DNA of 64,000 nt from Mycocentrospora acerina (taxonomy: Eukaryota > Ascomycota > Dothideomycetes > Pleosporales). Every line of letters begins with the position of its first letter. The stretch's first letter is position 1. The position numbers and the translations under genes were made by a program. Positions 34,484 through 46,737 of the stretch are shown here, in pieces. The notes under the pieces are model-generated. The model searched no databases, was not told the DNA's origin, and saw only the letters and a list, made by a program, of their open reading frames with translations. The DNA is taken from positions 310,001 through 374,000 of the forward strand of contig JAKUHH010000148.1 of the NCBI GenBank assembly GCA_022701365.1, given 5' to 3'.

Positions 34484-36098
34484 TTACACGGTAGTAGACC
34501 CCCTGAAAGGCATCCTCTCCACAGTCCTCACCCACCTTCTCCGTCGCCACTCTCCCTTTCTAGCCGGCACATGGCTCTCCCACGCTCGTCTCAGCACCTC
34601 CCTCTCCTCGTCCCCTACATCTTTACTATCCCTAGTTCTATTCCTGTTCCTATTTCTATTCCCTCGGCTGCTGCTGCCCTCGCCATCACTACTCTCCAGC
34701 ACCTCGTAGTGCAAGTCCGTCACCCACCTCTCGCCCTCAATCTCGACCTCGACGCCCGTCACGCAGCGATCCTCGACCCACTCCCTCGACAGCAAGTCAA
34801 GCGTCCACTTCTTGTCGCTCCAGCGCCACCCCCGGGGCGGCAGGACGTCCTCGAAAAAGGGGGTGCCCCTGGGGCGATCGCCACTGATGCGCGCCGGAGA
34901 CAGGGGAGCGTAGGGCCCGACGCTGAAGAGCACGGGTTCATACTCGCCGAGATGGTTGTGCAGGGCGCGATGCTGCAGTTCGAAAATCTCCACCTCGCGA
35001 TGCTCCTGCGAGGTTTCGAGTTCAATGTCGGATTTGGAGACGCTGAGGAGCAAGGAGCGGCCTTTGTGCTCGGTGTCGGAGAGGAGTTTTTCGTTTTCGG
35101 GCGTGGCGAGGAGGTCTTGGATGTTTGGGTGGCCGATGGCGACGAGCGTGTAGCCCATCAGGAGGAAGATGGCGCGCCAGGGGAGGAGGTGTGCGGAGAT
35201 GAAGAGGGAGCAGGAGACGAGGAGGAGGATGATGTAGAGCATGGAGCTGAGGTTTTCGTTTGAAAAGTTGGTCAGGGGCGTGATGAAGGAGAGGATGTTG
35301 TCGTGGGCAGTGCTAAAGTCTTCCATGCAGTTTTGCAGGTCCCGCATGTTGCGGAAAAAGTCCTTTGAGAATTCAGGCGTGGGCTTGATGGTGCGGGCGT
35401 CGGCGAGCGGCGGGCCGCCGAGAGGGTAGAGATCGGTAGGGAGACTGGTGGGCGGGGGTGGGTGGCGGGCTAGGTAGGCGGGGACCATGACGAAGAACAG
35501 ACACGAGGCTAGGGGGAGCACGGGGAGCAGATGGGGGTCTATGCACACAAAGGTGTACATGAAGAGGAAGGAGAGGGTTTGGGTGGGCTGTTTCCAGGTG
35601 AAGAGGTGGATGAGGCGGTTTTGGAAGACAAAGGCGACGCCGATGCGCGAGTTGAAGCGGCGGAAATTCGAGGACATGGTCGGGAGGCTGAAGGCTGGGC
35701 GCTCGACATAGGCTCGCGAGCGACGGTCTTTTACACGGGGGATTTCCGTGTTTGAGGTCGAGTCGGGCGGGGAGGGGTCAGAGGGGTCTTCTGTGGGAAG
35801 GACTTGGGACAGAAGGCTGTGTGGTGTTAGTGATGCGACTAGGGAGCATGGAACATGGTGCTTGTATGTACAGATTAATCATCTTGTCCCCCATTCTGCT
35901 CGAGGAATCGCGCCCAAGGTTATCGCCAAGTGACTCGAGTTTGTCCTTGAGCTTGGTTGCTGAGAGATGGTGTGGCTTGCCATTGTCCGTATTGGGTGTG
36001 CGCCCTGAAGAAGAGGCACTATCATCTGCGGGATGGATATGGACCACAGGTATGGGAGTGTCGCGGTTGGTGAAGGGTTCTGGGTTCTTGGCACTCAT
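34484..36098 (-). CDS. Peroxisomal/ER membrane peroxin of the Pex30/Pex23 (Pex24-DysF) family
   Basis: Two exons on the minus strand (36098-35872 and 35816-34484, intron 55 nt) encode 519 residues. The family shapes ER subdomains and controls peroxisome number and size. A polar head of about 120 residues precedes hydrophobic segments around TLSFLFMYTFVCIDPHLLPV, VLPLASCLFFVMVPAYLA and, further on, MLYIILLLVSCSLFISAHLL and the next helix. The C-terminal half carries a dysferlin (DysF) pair: FSVGPYAPLSPARIS and PPRGWRWSDKKWTLDLLSRE with EGERWVTDLHYEVL, ending RRRRWVRTVERMP. The first exon is needed to include the conserved head and runs in frame to the long second exon. Which of Pex23, Pex30, Pex31 or Pex32 it matches best cannot be decided by eye. 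Confidence 0.88.
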
Positions 36099-36818
36099 GG
36101 TAGCTTATATAAATGTATTTACTTGGAACCCCTACAGTCGCTGTCTCTTGTAGCATGCGACTTATTGGAGGCTTTTTTTCTTCTGTGTAGCCTGCAAAGG
36201 AGGAGTAGTGGATGGTTCAGGAAAGAGTGGCCTTGGTGCTGGGAGGACTGCCTACGTCGTCCAAGCGGCTGGCAGCTCGGCGGATCACATGTAGCCGAGA
36301 GGTTACTATTTATCTGTACGGACTAGAGTGGAAATACAGCAGACGGATGCCCAGGCTGTTGCAGGTCTCGCGTTTGGGCAGAGTTTGTGTTGTTTGCTTC
36401 AAGTCGGCGGTCGACGGGTAAGAGCAAGAGGGCACAGATGACGTGTGGCATGTGTAAGTGTAGACGACGGCTTTGGTCTCTTGGGTTAGGGTGCCAAGGC
36501 TCTGCGTGGAAGCCTTTGATGTGCAGGCAAGCTCGCGCATGGACGGGGGAAATGTAGTAATTACAGAGGTTATTGTTAGTAAGTATTAACCACGGACGTA
36601 TTTTGTATGTGATTTGGCATGTTAGTCATTGCTAAATTACAAGGTTTCGCCTACATGGGTTTAGTTGGTTAGTAATTACCAAGTTCCCCCATCCACGAGC
36701 TAGCGAGACCACCCAGGCGAAGCGCGTGCTGGCCCCTGTTGTGCAAGGAGCAGAGGGGATGTAGCACGGCAGGCACGAGAGTGGTTGTGGGGGTGGCGGG
36801 TGGACATTGCAAGTTGGG

Positions 36819-36936
36819 GTAGGCAGGGCATGGTTCCAAGATGTGTAGGCAGGACATGGTTCCTAGATGTGCAGAGAAGATGTGTAGGCAGGGCGTGTAG
36901 AGAAGATGTATAGAGAGGGCATGGATGGTTCCAAGA
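36819..36936. repeat. Degenerate minisatellite, about 26-nt units
   Basis: Four diverged units share GTAGGCAGGGCATGGTTCC with the linker AAGATGT or AGAGAAGATGT. They are imperfect and differ in length. Confidence 0.75.
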
Positions 36937-37160
36937 CAAGAATGGATACGAGCGTGCCCAAGCGCCAGACGGCCAATTCGGCTCCAAGCAAGACAAAGGG
37001 TCCATTTGGTGGCGTGGACGGAAGCCGTGGGGCTGGGACAGGAGGACAGGGAGGGTGAATGCAGCGCCGCGCTGTGCAGGCAGGCTGAGGATGCCTGTCT
37101 ACGGGCCGCCGTGTGGGTGCAGCGGTCGACAGGGCTGCTTGGTGACGACGGTTGCATGTT

Positions 37161-37241
37161 GCATCATCAGCAGCAGCAGTAGTAGTATTTGCATCATCAT
37201 CATCAGCAGCAGCAGGGTCAGCAGCATCAGCAGCAGCAGAG
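37161..37241. repeat. CAG/CAT microsatellite upstream of the kinase gene
   Basis: CAGCAG and CATCAT triplet runs alternate over about 80 bases, 0.4 kb before the kinase start codon. Confidence 0.9.
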
Positions 37242-37605
37242 ACACAGCCAGCGCCAGTGTCATGGGCAGCACCAGCGTGCACGTGGCCGGTGCGCCCGTC
37301 TCCTAGGTGATGTTGGGCGCGCGAGCAGCAGTGCGGCCAGGGGCAGGGATGGCAGCGGACAACGTCTAGCGGCTTTGCTTGGGCAAGGCTAGCGAGCACG
37401 CTCACGACACGACCAGACTCTCTCGTCCTCCTCGCAGCCCAGCAGCAGCCCCCGCCCGTCTCGCGCCGCCCCGAGACGAGACGACACGCCCTCGCCCGCC
37501 CTCGCCCTCGCCCTCGCACCACGCACGCAGTCTGGGGCCTCGCCGCCATGCCCGCATAGCCCTGCCGGCTCCCCAAGCTCGCTGCTTGCAGACGGGTCTG
37601 CGCCC

Positions 37606-40600
37606 ATGACGGACCGCGCCGTGCTGTCCACCGTCTCGATGCTCTCCATGGACGCCGCCGACGCCGCCGCCCGCTCCGACTCGAGCGCGTCGTCAGGTAC
37701 GCTGCCCGCCCGCCCCCGACCGCTCCCCGAGACCCCAGGCTAACAGCCGCGCGCAGAGGGCCGCGTGCACAAGTTCCAGAAGACGGGCGACCACGGCAGC
37801 CGCCTGCGCAAGACGAGCGCCTCCAATGCCATGTCCATGGCCGACGCAAAGTCGCCCATGCGAGGCCGCGCCAAGGGGCCGCTGGGGCCCAGGGAGCGTC
37901 CGCACGACTTCTCCAAGCAGGCCGCCGCGGCCTCGACGCCTGCCTCTGCCTCTGCCGCCACGCCCACGTCTGCTCCCACCGACGCCCGCTCCTTCCTGCC
38001 CGCCTCCAGGAACGAGCCCGCCGCGGCCACACGCGCCGCCAACACACGCTTCAGCTTCGCCCACCAGTCGCCCGCCGCGTCCTTCAGGGCCGCCGGCAGC
38101 GAGTCCAGCGGCTCGTACGACTTCCTGCCCTCGGCCACCTTTGACGACCTGGCCAACAGCCTCGCCTACGAGCCCGCCCTGAGCGACTTCCCCGTCCCCG
38201 GCACCTTCAGGAGCGTCGTGCAGACGGGTGCCGGCGCTCCACACGGCAGCAACGGCGGCACCAACAGCGGCACCAACACCAACACCACCACCAACACCAT
38301 GCTGCCCTTCACCGGCGTCCCCACAGAGTCGCGCCCCGCACGCAGCAACTCGTTCCTGCGTCGCTTCAGCCACTCGACCCAGCGCCACCCCGGCACACAC
38401 GCGGCCGCCAGCACCACGCCCGCCGACGCCCTGGCCATGCCGCCGCAGCCTGCCACCAACATGGCCATTCGCTCCCGCCGCCAGAGCCACCTGCCTGCCC
38501 AGCCGCCCATGCCACACCCGGCTGCACGTGCGCCGCGAAAGAGCGTTGGCCCGGGCACCATGCCCACGCCCGCCTACGACGCCCGCCACGAGATGCCCAG
38601 GGTCAATGGCGACAACATCCAGACGCGCCTTGGCCGCGCCCCGTCGGTCGGTGCTGCCGCAAGGCGAGAGATGCCGTCTGCACACTCCAGCACCGTCGCC
38701 GGCGCCCCCAAGTTTGCGAACCCCACGCGATCCACAAAGGCAAAGTCCTTCCACCCGCCCTCGAGGCAGTACTCGGGCCACCTGAGCGCCATGACCCCAG
38801 ACCCGGCCTCGATGCCTGGCAACTACGCTCGCTCGCCGGGCAAGTCGCCTGCACAGCGAAGCCACACCCCCTCTTCGTCGTCTAGCAAGCGGCAGTCGAC
38901 TCTGCCGCACGTCTCGGGGCTCGGGGCGAGGACGATTAGCCCCACGGACGCCCGGCGATTTAGACGCATGTCTATGAATCCAGGCTCGAAGCCTCCTCCC
39001 GGAGGCCCCGTGGGCCCTCCTACTCCGCAAGGCGACTTCCCGCCCGAGGAGCGCTCCTTCACCCACTCGCCAGCCGTCACCGTGCCCAACAGTCTGACGC
39101 CGTCGTCGACTCGCGCAACGCCCGAGTTGAATCGCAAATCCTACGCTTCTGGAGTCTCGCAGTCGTCCAACTCGAGCCTCAACTCCCTCAAAGTCGGCGC
39201 CTCGAACCTGCCGCTGCGTGCCAACCCCACCCTGACCAGCTCTCGACTGCCCACTCCCAAGCAGCGAAACGTTCACAGTTCGGCTGCTGGAGAGGATGAA
39301 GACGTGCCCCCTGTGCCGGCTATTCCAAAAGCCTACGAATCGCCAAAGGACCCCGAGCGTAGCAGCTTCACATTCTCAACGCCATCCTCAAAGATGAGCA
39401 TGCCTCCGCTGCCTTCGCACGCCTCTGCCCCCGGCCCAGGCACCACCGCTGTTGGGGGCGGCTACCCGTTTGCATCTTTTGGTCCCGATCCCGCAAACAT
39501 GAACAACTCCTTTCAAAGAAGCACCGGGTCCATCAGACACCGAAGGGGCCTGACAGTGGGCTCTGGAGCCGACCATGACAAGACTCCTGCAGTGCAACAC
39601 TCGAGCAAGAAGAACCTCCAGCCCATCAGGCTTCCTCCGTTGAACTTGCTACCGCTTGACGGACCCTTCAACAACCGCATCTCGTCCTTCCCGGCTTCTT
39701 CTGCTGCCGAAACAAATGATGGCAGTTTGACGCCCCCGCCAAGGCGCGGTGTCAACAAAACACCGAGCACACCAATGACGGCATCCAAAACTACATTCTT
39801 CTCTAGGAGTGGTGCCCATGATCATCAGTACGACTTTGGCAAACAGATTCGTAGCAGCAGTTCGGCTGTCAATCTACGTGCTCCACAGCCGTCGCTTGAT
39901 AGCACAGCTACCTTGGAGAGCATACCTATTCCTACTCTTCATCCCAGCCGTCAGACCACGACTCCCTTCTCGTCCAACTCATTGCCAAAAGGAAGCAGCG
40001 AATTGGAGCGCCAGATTTCGCTGCCAAGCAGTGAAGACAAGCCCAACGAAAAGGACGCCGAAATGCACAACACGAGGGTTGCAGGACCACGTTCACTACA
40101 GAAGAAAGACACGTCAGACTCTGCACTTACGTCTGCCTCGACCGATCCCGAGACGCCTTCCTCTGGCTCGTCGCTAAGGCGCAAGCTCAGCCTAGGAGGT
40201 TGGCGAAGGGGCATGTCTTCCAAAGGCACATCACACCCTTTGCAGAATTCTCACGCTCGCAAGGGCTCTGAAAAATCGGAAGAATTCGCGCCACAGCCAC
40301 CAAAGCATGGCGAAATGGCTCCTCCTCGACTACCTGCCTCTGCTACTGGAAGTGGTGCGGCCGGCACAAGTCCAACGACGGCGACAACCACCCCGACTTC
40401 AAGCACGACTTCAGGCACAACCCGCGTTCGACCATCTCTGGATTTTGGACGCCGAAAAACTTCCACGGCAACACTTGCAAGTGAAACAGACGTCGAAAAG
40501 CCCAGTCCTCGAAAGGGTACTGGCCCTGCTGCAAGCGGCACGGCGAGCGCACGCGCAACGTCCAGCAACAATGAGCAAGCTCGAATCCAGCCGGCCCAAA

Positions 40601-42409
40601 AGTCGAGCTCGTCCCTGTTGACGCCCATGCAGCGAATGCTCGGGTCAAAGAGCTCTTCCAACATGCTCAGGGCTCGCAATCTTGACCCTAATCTCGACAA
40701 GGACGAGGCAATGGCAGACGAAGAAATGAGGAAGCTTGCCTCGAAGCGAAAAGATTTTGAAAATGCAGCGCGTGACGTGGATGAGCTGCGCAAACGGGCA
40801 AAGCCTCAGGAACGCGTCACTCCGGCGCAGGCTCTGCAGATGGTCAGCTTAAACATTTTCGAAAGGGGAGAGATTATTGATTACAAGGAAGTCTACTTTT
40901 GTGGGACCAAGGGTGCAAAGAAGCATGTGGGCGACTTGAACGCGCAGACTGCCAATTTTGGCTATGATGACGACCGAGGCGACTACAACATTGTTTTTGG
41001 TGATCACCTTGCATATCGCTATGAAGTTGTCGACCTTCTCGGCAAGGGCAGCTTCGGGCAAGTTGTGCGTTGTGTAGACCACAAGACGGGTGGGCTTGTC
41101 GCGATTAAAATCATTCGAAACAAGAAGCGGTTCCATCAGCAGGCCTTGGTAGAAGTCAACATCCTGCAGAAGCTGCGCGAATGGGTGAGTAATCTTGTGA
41201 GCGATATACGATGGATCTGCTGCTGACCGATAACGTACAGGATCCCGACAACAAGCATAGCGTGATTAATTTCACTCAGAGCTTCTACTTCCGGGGCCAC
41301 TTGTGCATATCCACCGAGCTTCTTGGCATGAATCTGTACGAGTTCATCAAGGCTCACGAGTTCAAGGGTTTCTCGCTACGTCTCATCCGTCGATTCTGCA
41401 AGCAAATGCTTGCTTCGTTGGTTCTCTTGAAGGGCCACCGCGTCATTCACTGTGACTTGAAGCCCGAAAACATACTGCTCGCGCACCCATTGCACTCGGA
41501 AATCAAGGTTATCGACTTTGGCTCCAGCTGCTTTGAGAACGAAAAGGTATACACCTATATCCAGTCGCGATTCTACCGTTCGCCCGAGGTGATCTTGGGC
41601 ATGAGCTACGGCTTGCCAATCGACATGTGGAGCTTAGGATGCATTCTCGCGGAGCTGCTCACAGGCTATCCCATCTTTCCGGGAGAGAACGAACAGGAAC
41701 AACTTGCATGCATCATGGAGATTTTCGGGCCCCCAGAGAAACACTTGATTGAGAAGAGCAGCAGAAAGAAGCTCTTCTTTGACTCCCTCGGCAAGCCAAG
41801 GGTCACAGTTTCGACCAAAGGACGTCGCCGCAGGCCGAGCTCCAAGACGTTGCAGCAGGCCTTGAAGTGTGACGATGAAGTCTTCCTCGACTTCATATCC
41901 CGATGTCTGCGATGGGACCCCGAGCGACGGATGAAGCCAGACGAAGCCATGCAACACGAATTTGTCACTGGAATTCGTAAAAACACGAGGCAGAGACCGC
42001 CAGTTAATGCAAGTGTACCATCGCCGGCCAAGCGAGTTCCATCGTCGCAAACGGCACAGGCCCAACCCCGCGTGCGACCCCTCCCGGAGCCCCCCGCCAC
42101 GAGCTTCAAGAATAATGCCGCAGTAAGCTCAAGTCGCGATCGCGTGCCGAGTAACTCTCCTGTTAAAGCCGGCGCTCCAACACGACGCCATTCGACCGTC
42201 CAGGGACAGCCCGGAGCAGCGGGCGTCAAACGTGCCGCCAACGGAGCCCCGCTGAATGCCTCCAGTAGCCTCCCACGAGTTGCACAGCGCAGTGTCTCGG
42301 GCAAGCCTGATCTGGCTTCGGCGGCAGCCATTGCCAGTCTCGTAAGTTTATAACCAGCTTAGTTTATGCAATGCTCATGTGCTAACAATGTCTTTAGAAG
42401 GGACGCTAA
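37606..42409 (+). CDS. Pom1-like DYRK-family protein kinase
   Basis: Four exons (37606-37696, 37757-41184, 41241-42341, 42398-42409) encode 1543 residues. The N-terminal 1000 residues are low-complexity, rich in Ser, Pro, Thr and Ala, with many basic Ser sites. The kinase starts with the DYRK-homology segment FGYDDDRGDYNIVFGDHLAY, the glycine loop LLGKGSFGQVVRCVD and AIKIIRNKKRF. Catalytic loop HCDLKPENILL, magnesium loop IDFGSSCF and activation-loop YTYIQSRFYRSPEVIL (the DYRK Tyr-x-Tyr) are intact. A C-terminal tail of about 120 residues is Pro/Ser-rich. In fission yeast, Pom1 forms cortical gradients from cell tips that regulate mitotic entry and polarity. The last exon codes only KGR and a stop; without it the chain would read on through the intron. 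Confidence 0.93.
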
Positions 42410-43823
42410 TCTCTATGAATACATCTTGAACGATAACAAATGACTATGTGTGCATATCAATGAGTCTTACAAATATTTAATACTGCTTTTAGGAGGTGAG
42501 GAGGACACGTTAGTTGTCCTTGTTTGACGTGCGTGCTTTGAGTTTATCAGCGACGTTTATACCCCCGAAAAAGCTTTTTCCAGCCACGCAACGACTGTAT
42601 CCTTAGTGCTGAGGACATTGGATAGGCAATAATGGCATGGAAGATTGAGTTTGGTCAAGGGTGACGAAAGGCATAGATGGCGTTTTTACACTACAAATCA
42701 TTGTGGCTATTTTCAGTCGTGCAATTCCGGTGGTCTATTGCTTTTTATTTATTTATTGTGTATAGCTTAGGTCTCCTTGGTGCACCTCATTGATGCAGCT
42801 CTTATGGCCTGGTGAAAAAGTTGGCATGGGAATTGTTGAACTGTAGAAAATCAATAACGATGATGATGATAATGATGAGGTTTCCATCCTCGGGTGATTT
42901 AGGTTTACAAAGCACTGCTTGGAAATAGGATAGGTAGGGTGCAAGGCACACACGCGTGATGGCAAAAAAATCATGCCAGTCCACCGTTCATCCGAAGACG
43001 GCAAGCGAGACCGGACATGGGCCCTAGTCTTTCGCTTGCTTCCTAGGCAGAAAAAGTAGGGCGTCGGCGCGATTAGAACACCGCCGCTATACTGCTTAAC
43101 ATGTGGGGGAAACCACTGGAAGTGTTCTCTTCACTAAGCCGATTTCTAATGTTGAAATCACCTCATGATGCCAGCCTACCTAATCTGCAAGGGCCTGACA
43201 CCATTTTCCTCGGTCCAGTTTTCTTTCGATCTTGCGGACCTTGCTTTCGGTCCCGACGGCCGCGGATGTTTCTATATGTGAAAAAGATTCCCACGGGTTA
43301 TTTGGTGTTCTTGCTCGTCTTTTTCCTACTTTCTAGACCTTTTCTCACTCCGTCTCGTTGTGTGTGGTGTGTCTTGCTTGTTGTTTGCCACTGCCCTTCT
43401 GCTACGCTGGTTGCTACTCCCAACGTTTCTGATTCGCGGTACCTTGATGAACAATTACCCAACAAGCGCCTCACCTCTCATCTCCTCGTCCCCCTCTTCC
43501 CTCCCTCCCCTGGGCTTTTGTGTTACAGAACGCCCCAAAATAATTGCGGCTCTGCTGTCGAGTGGTGGCGCAGAAACAGGTCCCTTTTAAGAAGCCCGTC
43601 GGAGACCTCCACATCACTACTTTAAAAAAAATCACGCGACTTTTCTTTTTAAAGATTAATTCAGAGTTTCAAGGCCGACGACCTTTTTTTTGACGACTGG
43701 ATTTTTGCACAGTACTCGTACCTGCAAGGCATCCCATCTATCCATCCACCAAATCTTCAAGTCTCCCTTTCGATTACTCAGCTTAGCCTCTCTTGTCGGC
43801 TGCAACTCCTCGCCTTTCCCACA
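42410..43823. other. Intergenic region, 1.4 kb
   Basis: Kinase 3' flank and IDO promoter. A GATGATGATGATAATGATGA run lies near 42859. From about 43300 to 43520 the plus strand is strongly pyrimidine-rich, and a 174-codon frame starting at 43101 crosses it without any family likeness, so I regard it as leader or promoter. Confidence 0.5.
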
Positions 43824-45427
43824 ATGCTTCCGCCGCTTCCGCGACTGAGCGACTATGACGTCTCTCCAGAAAACGGCTTCCTTCCCGCCGAAATCCCTCT
43901 CGACGTCTTGCCTGATGCGTACTACCAGCCGTGGGAAACCGTTGTTCGCAACTTCCAAAGCCTCATCCTCGCCAAGCGATTGCGCCGGATAGTCGAAGCT
44001 CTGCCAGTATTATCGACTGACCTTCTTCTCACCGAGGCCGAATGGCGACGAGCTTATTCACTCCTTGGATTTATCGTACACGCATATGTCTGGGGAGGAG
44101 ACAAACCCGTCGATGTAAGAAAGCTTCCTTGAACGGTTTTGGACCCTGCGTCAGAGTGCAAAAGCTAATAAATGTCTTGGTGCAGATCGTTCCACCACCT
44201 GTTTCAATTCCGTTCCTCAAGGTATGTCAGCATCTTGAGCTTCCGCCAGTGGCTACGTACGCTGGTGTTTGTTTGTGGAATTGGCGACCCTTGTTCAATG
44301 GCGAGCCAATGGACTCGTTGGACAATCTCGCAACGCACATGACTTTTACTGGCTCCCTGGATGAATCATGGTTTTATCTCGTGTCAGTGGCTATTGAGGC
44401 GAGGGCTGGACCAATCGTTCCGATGATGCTGGAAGCTATTGCTGCAGCCAGGCGGAATGATAGTGGCGCAGTCGCAACGTGTCTGAGATCATTCGCTGAA
44501 AGATTGGATGAGCTTGGTACTCTGCTTGAGCGCATGTACGAGAGCTGCGACCCCCATGTCTTTTATCACCGTATTCGGCCGTTCCTTGCAGGTAGTAAGA
44601 ACATGGCAGATGCTGGTCTTCCGAATGGAGTCATATTCGATGATGGCACTGGCGAGCAGCCCTACGTTCAGTTTAGCGGAGGCAGCAACGCACAGAGTTC
44701 CATTATCCAGTTTTTCGATATCGTCCTGGGTGTCGAGCATCGCGCAACCGGCGCAAAGCAGGCGGATGCTTCGAGTTCCGAGAAGATGTCTGTTTCTGCA
44801 CCACACAACAACTTCATTGTCGATATGCGGCAATACATGCCCGGTCCTCACCGTCGCTTCCTTGAGCACATGGAGAGTGTGTCCAATATCCGCGACTTTG
44901 TCACCTCGAACCGCCACGATCGCAATTTGACAACCGCCTATGATGCTTGTTTGGCTATGCTCCGGACGTTCCGTGACAAGCACATTCAGTTGGTGTCTCG
45001 CTACATCATCATCAAGTCTCGAGAGAACCGATCATCTCGGTCAGTGTCCCCGAAGCAAGCATCGACTCAGCGCGTCAACATTGCCAATACACTGCAACGT
45101 GGTGGTAGCAAGAAACTTCGAGGCACCGGTGGTACTGCGTTGATTCCGTTCTTGAAACAGGCCAGAGATGAGACTGGTGAACCAGCCATTGATGCCTGGG
45201 CACGGCGCTTGCTCAACAACGGGCCTGCAGAGATGGGTTCAAGCTTGGATATCGACAAGGGTGTTGCAAGACTAGGAAATGTAAAGGAAAGCTTGAATGG
45301 AGACGTCGAGGTTGTAGGTCTCGCGGGAACTTGGAGTGTAGATGATAGCGAGGGTGGTGTAAGTGTTTCCCTTCTCTTGTAACCGACTTGTTCATATTCT
45401 AACTCGACACAGATATGTCATTGGTAG
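43824..45427 (+). CDS. Indoleamine 2,3-dioxygenase (Bna2-like)
   Basis: Three exons (43824-44114, 44186-45358, 45413-45427) encode 492 residues. This haem enzyme opens the indole ring of tryptophan to N-formylkynurenine, the first step of the kynurenine/NAD route, in the cytosol. Family blocks: the N-terminal domain with PWETVVRNFQSLI; then IPFLKVCQHLELPPVATYAG, NMADAGLPNGVIFDDG and FVTSNRHDRNLTTAYDACLA. The proximal haem ligand is predicted to be H363 in FRDKHIQLVSRYII. GTGGTALIPFLKQARDET is the conserved C-terminal block. A 15-nt terminal exon (ICHW and stop) is predicted after a good donor and a CTAAC branch point; if unspliced, the protein ends VSVSLLL at 45382 instead. Some fungi have two or three IDO paralogues; which this is cannot be told. 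Confidence 0.93.
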
Positions 45428-46121
45428 ACCATGTTTCGTTTCGGTGGACACATCTGAGATCTTTACGGCGTTTATGTAAGATTTGGCGACAGCTTCACAG
45501 CAGCAAATCAGGGGGATATGGCGTTTAAATGAAGGGAAATCATGCGTGTTTTTTTTCTCATTTCATCAGATACCTTCAAAAAGCAAATCGATACCCCACA
45601 GGGCCCATACTACAAACTACTACACTTACCTAGCCTGGTTGTTGCATCATAGCGAACATGAATGTCGCGTCTTGATCAGTTGACCATCCCGTACAACCAA
45701 AACCTGCATGCAAATGTTCTGGAACATTCAAGAAGACAATAACAAAAAAACCACGCGCCGTGTGACGGCGCCACCTCCGTCAACGTCTCAGATGTATACG
45801 TATCTGCCTTGGATAATCTTCCACCAAGCCAGCGGGACGGGGCGGGGGCGGGCACGTTGCGCAATGTAGAATGTCCAGATTGCACAGTGGGGGGAATGAC
45901 GTCATGCGTTCACATGAATGCTGCGAACAAACAAACAAACAGACGTAATGTGAGGATATGCAAAAGGAAAAGTATATAAAGCCGCGGGATAGCTGTGGTT
46001 TAGTTTTTTTTTTTAATTATCAAACAAACGCTTCTTTCTGGAAAACCCGTAGCATCCATCCATCCATCTATCAATATATCATCTTCCTACCTGTCAAACA
46101 TCCACCACCACCTCCGCAATC
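45428..46121. promoter_or_regulatory. Promoter region of the CsbD-like gene with CRE and TATA box
   Basis: A perfect palindromic TGACGTCA (45897-45904) matches the cAMP-response/Atf1-type bZIP site. A TATATAAA box lies at 45973-45980, about 149 bases before the start codon. A CAAA tandem (about 45928-45941) and a GC-rich block (about 45838-45853) are also present. Stress-regulated transcription is inferred from the CRE plus TATA layout. Confidence 0.6.
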
Positions 46122-46737
46122 ATGACCAGCAGCAACAAAGACCAAACGTCTACCCTCTCGTCGTACGTCGACCAAGCCACTGGAGCTGTGCAAAGCGCAC
46201 TTGGTTCCCTCACAGGCAGCACAGCAGATAAGGTTTGTTTTTTCCCAACCCCTCCACCAATCTGAACACGCATACTAACACCCCTTCCCCCAGGCTCAAG
46301 GCGAATCCCGCAAAGCCACCGCCTCCGCCGAACACGATCTCTCCCACTCGGCCGCCAAAGCCGGACCCTTTACCATCTCCGGCTCCGGAGGCATCGCAAA
46401 GGACTCCTCGGACCGCACAGACGGGTCGTGGAACCAAAACGTTGGCGCGGCAAAGGAAGCCATCGGCGGGTTTGTCGGCGCAGAGGGGCTAAAGCAAGAG
46501 GGTGCTAGACAGAACAGGGAGGGAAAAGAGCAAGAGGCCAAGGGGCAGTTGAGTGATTTGGGCAAGGGCGTCGGGGATAGGGTTGGTGGGGCGATTGGGG
46601 GCGCGGTGGCGGGGTTGACGGGGAATGAGGCGCAGAAGAGGGAGGCGCAGAGGCAGCATGATGAGGGCAAGGCGAGGCAGAGGGGCGTCGAGGTCGATTT
46701 GCAGAAGCAGGCGGAGGAGCAGCAGCGTCTGCAGTAA
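46122..46737 (+). CDS. CsbD-like stress-response protein
   Basis: Two exons (46122-46232 and 46294-46737, intron 61 nt) encode 184 residues. The protein is highly hydrophilic and Gly/Ala/Lys/Glu-rich, with repeated KEAIGGFVG and GKEQEAKGQL-type segments like the CsbD domain of bacterial general-stress proteins. Fungal relatives are annotated as mismatched base pair or cruciform DNA recognition proteins (Hmp1 type), but the biochemical role is poorly defined. The C-terminal third (EAQKREAQRQHDEGKARQ) looks helical and strongly amphipathic. There is no signal peptide or membrane segment. Its promoter carries a perfect CRE and a TATA box, which fits a stress-induced gene. Confidence 0.82.

Larger units (their letters stand above)
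36099..37605. promoter_or_regulatory. Divergent 1.5-kb region between peroxin and kinase genes, with repeats
   Basis: It holds the promoters of the peroxin (-) and Pom1-like kinase (+) genes. It contains a minisatellite and a CAG/CAT microsatellite (listed separately) and a C-rich stretch next to the kinase start, probably a 5' leader. Long minus-strand frames here reflect GC-rich composition. Confidence 0.5.

Noticed and set aside
36863..39276. Long minus-strand frames over and upstream of the Pom1-like kinase
   Set aside because: They are antisense to a GC-rich, codon-biased coding region and its leader, and the proteins are Arg/Gly/Ala-rich without domains.
43101..43625. 174-codon frame before IDO
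   Set aside because: Composition follows a long pyrimidine tract (Leu, Phe, Ser, Pro). It is better explained as promoter or leader.
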